DNA from: [Haemophilus] ducreyi
GTDB taxonomy: Bacteria > Pseudomonadota > Gammaproteobacteria > Enterobacterales > Pasteurellaceae
Assembly (NCBI RefSeq): GCF_900109315.1
Contig: NZ_FOJC01000003.1
Location: 62,001 to 126,000, forward strand
DNA length: 64,000 bases
Direction: 5' to 3'
Shown piece by piece: positions 57,370 to 64,000 of this stretch (its first letter is position 1; every line of letters begins with the position of its first letter). The notes below the pieces were generated by a model, which made no database searches, was not told the origin of the DNA, and saw nothing but the letters and a program-made list of their open reading frames with translations. The translations under genes were made by a program, and so were the position numbers.

Positions 57370-59913
57370 ATAATACTAAGTGCAATTCTTTCCTGCATTA
57401 TTTTAGGAGGAGTCGCTCTAGGACTTACATATATTTATATCAAACAAAGTTTGCCGGATGTATCAACATTAAAAACGGTTGAATTACAGCAACCTATGCA
57501 AATCTTTACTGCCGATGGCAAATTAATTGGTGAAGTGGGTGAACAACGCCGAATCCCTGTTAAATTAGCAGAGATACCGCAAACGTTAATTGATGCCATT
57601 ATTGCCACTGAAGATGTACGTTTTTATGAACATAAAGGCGTAGATCCAAAAGGGATTATTCGTGCTGTATGGCGTTCAAGCCAAGGAGATACTCAAGGCG
57701 CAAGTACCATTACTCAACAATTAGCACGTAATTTCTTTTTAACGCCTGAACGTAATTTAGAACGTAAAATAAAAGAAGCTATCTTAGCGCTTGAAATTGA
57801 ACACGTGCTAAGTAAAGAAGAGATCCTTGAACTTTATCTCAATAAAATTTATTTAGGCTATCGTTCCTATGGCGTAGCCGCAGCAGCAAAAACTTATTTT
57901 GGCAAAGGTTTAAATCAATTAACCCTCGGTGAAATTGCGATTATTGCTGGCTTACCTAAAGCACCTTCTACGATGAATCCGCTCTATTCCGTTAAACGCG
58001 CAGAAAAACGCCGGAATGTCGTATTAGGTAGAATGTTAGAGGTCGGTAAAATTACTCAACAGCAATATGAACAAGCTAAAGCTGAAACAGTTACTGCGAT
58101 GTTCTATGGCACTGCACTAGAGTTTCGTGCTGATTATGTGACCGAGATGATCCGTCAGGAAATGGTCAAACGCTACGGTGAAGATGTTGCTTATAATAAA
58201 GGTTTTAAAGTTTATGCCACGGTACTCTCTACCGATCAGAAAGCCGCGCAAGACGCATTAAGTGAAAATGTAATTAATTATGACCGCCGTCATGGCTGGC
58301 GTGGTGCTGAAATACTGTGGACGGGTAATGCTTGGGATGATGAAAAAATCATTGAACATTTAAGCAAATTGCCACATTCAGAACCTTTTATTGGTGCAGC
58401 GATTATCGGGATCAATAAAAATAGCTACACGATTATGTTACCTAATGGCGATAAAGCTGAATTGAAAAAAGCAAATGCAATATTTGGCAAAGAAATTAGC
58501 TTACACTTAGGTGAGCAAATTTGGATTTACCAAGGTAAAAAAAAGGAATGGTTGTTAGGGCAAATTCCTGAAGTCAATTCAGCATTAGTTTCACTTAACA
58601 GTGATAACGGTGCAATTGAAGCAATTGTAGGTGGTTTTAGTTTTGAACAAAGCCGTTTTAATCGTGCAACACAATCATTAGTACAGGTTGGTTCATCGAT
58701 TAAACCTTTTATTTACGCTGCTGCAATGAATAAAGGTTTAAGCCTTTCTACGACCTTAAGTGATACACCCATCACGATTAATAAACAAGGACAAAAACCG
58801 TGGGAGCCTAAAAATGCCGATAAACGTTACGAAGGTCCTTTACGTTTACGTGTTGCATTAGGTAAGTCAAAAAATATGGTCGCTATTCGGGCATTACAAA
58901 TGTCAGGTGTAGATTATGTAGCAGATTATTTAAGTCGTTTTGGCTTTAATCCAGATCAGTTTATGGCAACAGAAGCACTTGCGCTAGGTGCAGCCTCTTT
59001 TACACCGCTTGAAATGGCTCGTGCCTATGCTGTATTTGATAATGGTGGCTATTTAATTGAGCCTTATATTATCGATCGTATTTTAGATAACCAAGGCAAT
59101 GAATTATTTAAAGCAAATCCTGCATTAGCTTGCTTAGAATGCGATAACATTGGTTTAGCATACCAAGACCCCACCTATTTTGATGGTGTTAAAATTCACG
59201 ATGAAGATCAATTAAGAGCAGAAATTGATGAATTAAATGCTAATCCAACAGCAAACAATACCCAAATTGAAGATGATCAGGAACCTGAAATTGCAACCAC
59301 AATTAAACCTCAGGCGCCAAGTTTGATGACAGAGTCTATCCAAAATGATGCAAGTATGCGCTATGCCCCGCGGGTTATCAGTGGAGAGCTTGCTTTCTTA
59401 ATGCGTAGCGCATTAAATAGTGCAATTTATGGTGAACCTGGACAAACCTGGTATGGTACAAGTAGAGCAATTGCAAATGCGTTTAAACGTAAAGATATTG
59501 GCGGTAAAACAGGCACAACGAATAATTCCAAAGTTACTTGGTATGCTGGTTTTGGTGCTAATATTGTTACTACTGTTTATGTTGGATTTGACGACAATAA
59601 ACGGGATTTAGGTAAAGGTGAAGCGGGTGCAAAAACAGCAATGCCAGCTTGGATTAAATATATGAAAGTCGCACTAGCTGATAAAAAAGAACGTATCTCG
59701 CCAATACCACCGAACATTATTGAAGCTAAAATTGATGCCACGACAGGCTTTTTAGGTGATCATTTAACGGAATACTTTATTAAAGGCACTGAACCGACAA
59801 AAAAATATATTGTCGAAAAAGCTTATCAAATTCCTGATGGTCTGCAAGGACAAGAAAGCCCTAGTTTTCTACCAGAAGGAACGAGTCCTACAACAAGTAG
59901 TGAATTATTTTAA
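57355..59913 (+). CDS. mrcA: Penicillin-binding protein 1A
   Basis: PBP1A polymerises and cross-links peptidoglycan from the periplasmic face of the inner membrane. The 852-residue protein has one N-terminal transmembrane helix (about 5-29), a family 51 glycosyltransferase domain with the catalytic glutamate in IIATEDVRFYEHKGVDP (residue 86) and STITQQLARNFFLTPE, an OB-like insert, and a transpeptidase domain with SxxK in QVGSSIKPFIYA (near residue 445), SKNM and the KTGTT motif (near 716). The length is normal. It is divergent from comA, as in H. influenzae, and its first codons double as part of a CRP-S site. Confidence 0.96.
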   Translation: MKIAKIILSAILSCIILGGVALGLTYIYIKQSLPDVSTLKTVELQQPMQIFTADGKLIGEVGEQRRIPVKLAEIPQTLIDAIIATEDVRFYEHKGVDPKGIIRAVWRSSQGDTQGASTITQQLARNFFLTPERNLERKIKEAILALEIEHVLSKEEILELYLNKIYLGYRSYGVAAAAKTYFGKGLNQLTLGEIAIIAGLPKAPSTMNPLYSVKRAEKRRNVVLGRMLEVGKITQQQYEQAKAETVTAMFYGTALEFRADYVTEMIRQEMVKRYGEDVAYNKGFKVYATVLSTDQKAAQDALSENVINYDRRHGWRGAEILWTGNAWDDEKIIEHLSKLPHSEPFIGAAIIGINKNSYTIMLPNGDKAELKKANAIFGKEISLHLGEQIWIYQGKKKEWLLGQIPEVNSALVSLNSDNGAIEAIVGGFSFEQSRFNRATQSLVQVGSSIKPFIYAAAMNKGLSLSTTLSDTPITINKQGQKPWEPKNADKRYEGPLRLRVALGKSKNMVAIRALQMSGVDYVADYLSRFGFNPDQFMATEALALGAASFTPLEMARAYAVFDNGGYLIEPYIIDRILDNQGNELFKANPALACLECDNIGLAYQDPTYFDGVKIHDEDQLRAEIDELNANPTANNTQIEDDQEPEIATTIKPQAPSLMTESIQNDASMRYAPRVISGELAFLMRSALNSAIYGEPGQTWYGTSRAIANAFKRKDIGGKTGTTNNSKVTWYAGFGANIVTTVYVGFDDNKRDLGKGEAGAKTAMPAWIKYMKVALADKKERISPIPPNIIEAKIDATTGFLGDHLTEYFIKGTEPTKKYIVEKAYQIPDGLQGQESPSFLPEGTSPTTSSELF

Positions 59914-59961
59914 AATAATGCAAAATTTTAAATTTATAGCGGCTTAGTAGGTTGAAATTAA

Positions 59962-60135
59962 GTGTGGTTTCTTGCGATAATCGTACTAATTTTATTTTGG
60001 GCGATTTGTGGTACTTTATCTATTTTTATTCCATCGGAAAATCAGAATTTTTCGCAAAACGGACCGCTTGCCATTCCATTTAAGGTTGGAACAAAGGCAT
60101 TAGCGGTCATTTTTTTCCACAAATCGAATTGTTAA
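59962..60135 (+). CDS. Possible small single-helix membrane protein (57 residues)
   Basis: A frame opens at GTG 59962, right after an in-frame TAA, and closes at TAA 60133-60135. It encodes [20 protein letters not shown], a clean membrane helix, then a short polar tail ([15 protein letters not shown]...). The helix begins at the first codon, as in many small membrane proteins. Against it: no strong ribosome site is seen (only AGTAGG about 13 bases upstream), the start is GTG, and the tail holds an outward-facing pair of uptake-like cores that look intergenic. I do not recognise a family. Confidence 0.35.
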   Translation: MWFLAIIVLILFWAICGTLSIFIPSENQNFSQNGPLAIPFKVGTKALAVIFFHKSNC

Positions 60136-60163
60136 ATTAATTTCTAAAAATGAAGAAGAAATA

Positions 60164-60688
60164 ATGGCTGAAAAACGTAATATTTTCTTAGTTGGTCCTA
60201 TGGGTGCAGGCAAAAGCACTATTGGTCGTCAGCTTGCCCAGATGTTAAACATGGATTTTATTGACTCCGATGCAGTTATTGAAGAACGCGCTGGCGCAAG
60301 CATTGATTGGATATTTGATATTGAAGGTGAAGCAGGTTTCCGTAAACGTGAAGAACGTATTATTAATGAATTAACTAAAGGTCAACAAGGTATTGTCCTT
60401 TCTACCGGTGGTGGATCTGTTTTATCAAAAGAAAACCGTAATGCTTTGTCGGCACGTGGAATTGTTATCTATTTAGAAACAACGGTAGATAAACAGTTTG
60501 AGCGTACACAACGAGATAAAAAACGTCCGCTCTTACAAACAGAAGATCCGCGTAAAATATTAGAAGCTATCGCGAAAGAACGTAATCCACTTTATGAAGA
60601 AATCGCAGATATTACCCTCCAAACTGACAAACAAAGTGCTAAAGTCGTAGCTACGCATATCATTGAGCTAATTGATAATTTACAATAA
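60164..60688 (+). CDS. aroK: Shikimate kinase
   Basis: AroK phosphorylates shikimate, step five of the chorismate pathway. The 174-residue protein has the Walker A loop [17 protein letters not shown], the shikimate-binding [14 protein letters not shown], the GGGSVL motif and the lid region RDKKRPLLQ. The ATG at 60164 has GAAGAAGA upstream. aroB follows 11 bases later, the usual aroK-aroB-dam order of the gammaproteobacteria. Confidence 0.96.
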   Translation: MAEKRNIFLVGPMGAGKSTIGRQLAQMLNMDFIDSDAVIEERAGASIDWIFDIEGEAGFRKREERIINELTKGQQGIVLSTGGGSVLSKENRNALSARGIVIYLETTVDKQFERTQRDKKRPLLQTEDPRKILEAIAKERNPLYEEIADITLQTDKQSAKVVATHIIELIDNLQ

Positions 60689-60699
60689 GGTAATAAAAC

Positions 60700-61788
60700 A
60701 TGCTGCAAGTTAATGTTGAATTAAAACATCATCATTACCCCATTAAGATTGGTCAAGGATTACTTACCAATCCTCAAAGTTATGCACCACTAAAAGCTGG
60801 TGATAATGTGATGATTGTTTCTAACCCAACTATAGCACAATATTATCTTGCTACAGTCCGTGACACGCTAATCACAATAGGTTGTAAAGTTGATACGGTC
60901 TTACTCGCTGATGGTGAGCAATACAAAACTTTTGAATCGTTGAACCAAATTTTTACCGCTTTATTGGAAAATGATCATCATCGCGATACTACATTAGTCG
61001 CACTCGGCGGTGGTGTAATTGGTGATGTAACCGGTTATGCGGCTGCGTCGTATCAACGCGGTGTTCGCTTTATACAGATCCCCACCACGTTATTAGCACA
61101 AATTGATTCATCTATTGGTGGTAAAACTGCGATTAATCACCCATTAGGCAAAAATATGATTGGTGCGTTTTATCAACCTGCTGCCGTGATTATTGATACA
61201 CAAGTACTAAATACACTGGCAAAACGCCAAGTCAGCGCCGGGCTAGCAGAAGTGATTAAATACGGCGTTGCTTTTGATAGCCACTTTTTTGAATGGCTAG
61301 AGCAACATATTGATCAATTAATGCAATTAGATCCAGAAACATTAGCACATTGTATCCAACGCTGTTGTCAATTAAAAGTGGCGATCGTTGCACAAGATGA
61401 AACTGAACAAGGTAAACGCGCACTTCTCAACTTTGGGCATACTTTCGGTCATTCAATTGAAGCACATTTAGGTTATGGTACTTGGTTACATGGCGAAAGT
61501 GTTGCTGTTGGTATGCTAGAAGCGGCTAAATTATCAAAAATATTAGGCAATTTAACGGAAGATCAGCTCGCTCGACTAGAAAAATTGTTAGCCCACGCTG
61601 TTTTACCCACTACTTCTCCCGATGGAATGACAGCTGATCAATATTTACCTTATATGTGGCGAGATAAAAAAGTATTAAACGGACAATTACGCCTTGTTCT
61701 TCTAAAATCATTTGGTCAAGCTTATATAACAACTGAAGCAACAGAACAACAAATTCTGACAGCGATTCAACGCTTCACACAACACTAA
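60700..61788 (+). CDS. aroB: 3-dehydroquinate synthase
   Basis: AroB makes 3-dehydroquinate from DAHP, the product of AroF (44927-46006), using NAD and a metal ion. The 362-residue protein has [17 protein letters not shown], the NAD-binding [40 protein letters not shown], and the metal histidines in [18 protein letters not shown] and LHGESVAVG. It lies between aroK and dam with short gaps, so one operon is likely. Confidence 0.96.
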   Translation: MLQVNVELKHHHYPIKIGQGLLTNPQSYAPLKAGDNVMIVSNPTIAQYYLATVRDTLITIGCKVDTVLLADGEQYKTFESLNQIFTALLENDHHRDTTLVALGGGVIGDVTGYAAASYQRGVRFIQIPTTLLAQIDSSIGGKTAINHPLGKNMIGAFYQPAAVIIDTQVLNTLAKRQVSAGLAEVIKYGVAFDSHFFEWLEQHIDQLMQLDPETLAHCIQRCCQLKVAIVAQDETEQGKRALLNFGHTFGHSIEAHLGYGTWLHGESVAVGMLEAAKLSKILGNLTEDQLARLEKLLAHAVLPTTSPDGMTADQYLPYMWRDKKVLNGQLRLVLLKSFGQAYITTEATEQQILTAIQRFTQH

Positions 61789-61794
61789 TTTTGA

Positions 61795-62631
61795 ATGAAC
61801 AATAACCAACGTGCTTTTTTAAAATGGGCGGGCGGAAAATACCGGCTTTCCATAGAAATACGAAAATTCCTACCCCCTCAGTCAACTCAGAGGGTTTGTT
61901 TCGTTGAACCTTTTGTTGGTGCAGGTTCAGTATTTTTAAACACGCATTATGATCGTTATTTACTCGCAGACATTAACCCTGATCTGATTAATCTATTTAA
62001 CACGATTAAACAAGATGTAGAGCGGTACATTACTCAAAGTAAACTCATTTTTCTTTCACCTAATGCCAATACTGCACTATATTATTATGCAAAACGTCAA
62101 GAATTTAATCATTCTACTGATATTTTTCATCGATCGGTGCTTTTTCTCTATCTAAATCGCTTTGGTTTTAATGGGCTTTGCCGATACAATAAACAAAACG
62201 AATATAATGTTCCTTTTGGGCGCTATAAAAAACCTTATTTCCCAGAAAAGGAATTACGTTTCTTTGCTGCCAAAGCCCAAAAAGCACAATTCATTTGTGC
62301 TAACTTCGAGCATATATTTGAGTATATTTACCAAAACCCTGATAATTATATTGTCTATTGCGATCCGCCTTATGCTCCATTGGAACAAGAAAGCAATTTT
62401 ACTCACTATGCTAGCGGTGGCTTTAGCCTAGCCCAACAAGAATTATTGGCAAAGCATGCAAAGCAAGCACAACAAAAACAAATTCCGGTACTGATCTCTA
62501 ACCATGATACCGCTTTCACACGTAAAATTTATCACGGTGCTCAAATAAAAAAAATCAAAGTGCAACGTTCTATTGGCAAAAATGCGAAATCTCGGATCAA
62601 AGTGAACGAACTTTTAGCACTTTTTAGCTAA
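61795..62631 (+). CDS. dam: DNA adenine methylase (GATC)
   Basis: Dam methylates adenine in GATC and marks the parental strand for MutH-directed mismatch repair. The 278-residue protein has the cofactor-binding FLKWAGGKYRL (motif X) and FVEPFVGAGSVFLN (motif I), the catalytic DPPY in VYCDPPYAPLE (motif IV) and the GFSLAQQELLAKHA region. It lies 6 bases after aroB. MutH is encoded at 16196-16876, so both key parts of strand choice are in this window. Confidence 0.96.
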   Translation: MNNNQRAFLKWAGGKYRLSIEIRKFLPPQSTQRVCFVEPFVGAGSVFLNTHYDRYLLADINPDLINLFNTIKQDVERYITQSKLIFLSPNANTALYYYAKRQEFNHSTDIFHRSVLFLYLNRFGFNGLCRYNKQNEYNVPFGRYKKPYFPEKELRFFAAKAQKAQFICANFEHIFEYIYQNPDNYIVYCDPPYAPLEQESNFTHYASGGFSLAQQELLAKHAKQAQQKQIPVLISNHDTAFTRKIYHGAQIKKIKVQRSIGKNAKSRIKVNELLALFS

Positions 62632-62664
62632 TCATTACTGAACTAAAATTTATTAAAATATTAC

Positions 62665-62689
62665 CGCTTTTTAGCGGCAATTCTTTTAT
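62665..62689 (+). terminator. Weak terminator after dam
   Basis: CCGCT (62665-62669) pairs with AGCGG (62674-62678) around TTTT, followed by CAATTCTTTT. The stem is only 5 bp, so it is a weak terminator at most. Confidence 0.45.
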
Positions 62690-62711
62690 TTAGCCAGACT
62701 TGGGAGTAATA

Positions 62712-64000
62712 ATGGCAAATCAAACTGTAGAACGCCAATCTTGGTCAAATAGATTGGCTTATATAATGACTGTTGCAGGTGCGACGGTCGGCTTTGGCGC
62801 AACCTGGCGTTTTCCTTACCTCGTAGGAGAAAATGGTGGGGGTGCTTATGTATTTTTATTTTGTATCGCAATGATTGTGATTGGAATCCCAATGATTTTA
62901 GTTGAAAATGTAATTGGTCGTCGTATGAAAGTAAACGTCATTGATGCATTTTCAGGCCAAGCTAATGGCAAAAATATTGCTTCTGGTTGGAAAATTCTTG
63001 GCTATATGGGCTTACTCGGTGCTTTTGGTATTTTATCTTACTATATGGTACTAGGTGGCTGGGTACTGAATTATATTGGCAGTTTAATCAGTGGTAATTT
63101 AGACTTATCATCACCAATCACGGTTGAAACAACTACAGCATATTATCAAAACAGTATCCAAAATAGTCCTATCACAATCCTCTGCTATGCAGCACTATTT
63201 GTATTAATTAATTTCTTTATTCTGACGAAAGGCATTGTAGATGGCATTGAACGTTCAGTAAAATATTTAATGCCTATTTTATTTATCTTTTTACTTGTCA
63301 TGGTCGTTCGAAATGTAACATTACCCGGTGCAACTGATGGCATTTCATTTTACTTAATGCCGGACTTTTCTAAAATTACTCCAAAATTATTTGTTTTTGT
63401 ACTTGGCCAAGTGTTCTTTGCATTAAGTTTAGGTTTTGGGGTACTAATCACGCTATCAAGTTATTTAGATAAAAATGAAAACCTCATTAAAACAGCCACA
63501 ATCACCGGCATAATGAATACCTTTATTGCTGTCTTAGCTAGTTTTATGATTTTCCCGTCTTTATTCAGCTTTGGGGTTGCACCAAACTCAGGCCCAACAC
63601 TTGTCTTCCAAAGTTTGCCGATCGTCTTCTCAAATATGTGGGGCGGGACGATTTTCGCTATTATTTTCTTTAGTTTATTAATTGTTGCTGCCCTAACCAC
63701 TTCTCTCACTATTTATGAAGTCATTATCACGGCATTACAAGAGAAAACCAAAATCAGTCGCAAAACTGCCATTGGAATCACACTCAGTAGCACATTTTTA
63801 ATCGGTAATATCCCATCTGTACTAGGTGATAATATCTGGAAAGATATCACTATTATGGGCAAAAGTATTTTTGATGCTTTTGATTATATTAGCGGTAATA
63901 TTCTATTTATTTTAACCGCATTAGGAAGCGCCATTTTTGTTGGTTATGTATTGAAAGATGAAGCGAAAGCCGAGCTTGGCGCCAATAAAACACTGACGAC
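62712..64000 (+). CDS. Sodium:neurotransmitter symporter (SNF) family transporter, 3' end outside the window
   Basis: The frame from the ATG at 62712 (GGGAG ribosome site 7 bases upstream) stays open for 429 codons to the edge of the window. It has the SNF signature near its start (VAGATVGFGATWRFPYLVGE, with GGGAYVF after it) and at least nine membrane helices, including GWVLNYIGSL and LGQVFFALSLGFGVLITLSS, the sodium-site helix of bacterial LeuT-like proteins. It probably imports an amino acid (such as tryptophan or tyrosine) with sodium; the substrate cannot be read. The most similar protein I recall is H. influenzae HI0736. It is preceded by a weak terminator after dam. Confidence 0.88.
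   Translation, partial: MANQTVERQSWSNRLAYIMTVAGATVGFGATWRFPYLVGENGGGAYVFLFCIAMIVIGIPMILVENVIGRRMKVNVIDAFSGQANGKNIASGWKILGYMGLLGAFGILSYYMVLGGWVLNYIGSLISGNLDLSSPITVETTTAYYQNSIQNSPITILCYAALFVLINFFILTKGIVDGIERSVKYLMPILFIFLLVMVVRNVTLPGATDGISFYLMPDFSKITPKLFVFVLGQVFFALSLGFGVLITLSSYLDKNENLIKTATITGIMNTFIAVLASFMIFPSLFSFGVAPNSGPTLVFQSLPIVFSNMWGGTIFAIIFFSLLIVAALTTSLTIYEVIITALQEKTKISRKTAIGITLSSTFLIGNIPSVLGDNIWKDITIMGKSIFDAFDYISGNILFILTALGSAIFVGYVLKDEAKAELGANKTLT

Noticed and set aside
62686-62892. Minus-strand frame of 68 codons over the start of the SNF transporter
   Set aside because: It lies opposite a strongly conserved transporter N-terminus and has no family features; it is a shadow.

Overview
The window is AT-rich, densely coded chromosome from a member of the Pasteurellaceae (Gammaproteobacteria). 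Nearly every protein matches the Haemophilus/Actinobacillus/Pasteurella versions of housekeeping families. The DNA also carries the short uptake word ACAAGCGGT, the 'Actinobacillus pleuropneumoniae type' uptake signal, at eight places that I can find by eye, while the Haemophilus influenzae word AAGTGCGGT was not seen. I did not try to name the species. No prophage, insertion sequence, CRISPR array, rRNA or tRNA gene was seen.

Layout. 1-1,900: start of aspA with a near-perfect CRP site, a broken DUF1294 gene, and purM with a PurR box. 2,100-3,900: preQ1-I riboswitch and the queC-queD-queE operon for the queuosine precursor. 3,950-8,000: pepA, then divergent lptF-lptG (lipopolysaccharide export). 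8,080-15,350: dnaE, purT (second PurR box), plsB. 15,460-20,660: lexA behind two SOS boxes, then mutH, nagZ, rlmC and eno. 20,700-25,780: recQ, cyaY, a frame-split family-25 glycosyltransferase, tsaD, bamD. 25,780-34,450: rluD, a YwiC-like membrane protein, a family-2 glycosyltransferase, pfkA, a cysteine desulfurase, a glycine-riboswitch-controlled amino acid/sodium symporter, an AI-2E-type permease, cytochrome b562. 34,600-41,470: trhP, then waaA-coaD-orn-tsaE-amiB, then dusB-fis on the other strand. 41,690-47,150: sixA, pyk, a heptosyltransferase, aroF-tyrA. 47,180-53,710: dxs, suhB, a YfiF-like SpoU methyltransferase, and the nusB-thiL-pgpA-rhtC-like operon. 53,870-57,220: the competence operon comABCDE. 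57,350-64,000: mrcA, a possible tiny membrane protein, aroK-aroB-dam, and the start of an SNF-family sodium symporter.

The most notable signal is in the competence operon. comC has an in-frame TAA about 45 codons before its true end, and comE has lost one base of a T-run inside its signal peptide, so both the PilO-like protein and the DNA-uptake secretin appear disabled. A close match to a Sxy-dependent CRP-S site lies over the mrcA start codon, upstream of comA, so control DNA seems intact while the structural genes are damaged. Two other genes are also broken: a glycosyltransferase at tandem slippery homopolymers, and a DUF1294 gene with one stop and one frameshift. Three of the five lesions lie at or beside 6-7 base homopolymers, so sequencing error, phase variation and true decay must be told apart; the two nonsense codons (in comC and DUF1294) cannot be homopolymer errors.

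Regulation readable from the DNA includes CRP (aspA), PurR (purM, purT), LexA (lexA and perhaps mutH), preQ1 and glycine riboswitches, many hairpin terminators, and a recurring intergenic element of about 43 bp made of two uptake-signal cores facing each other.
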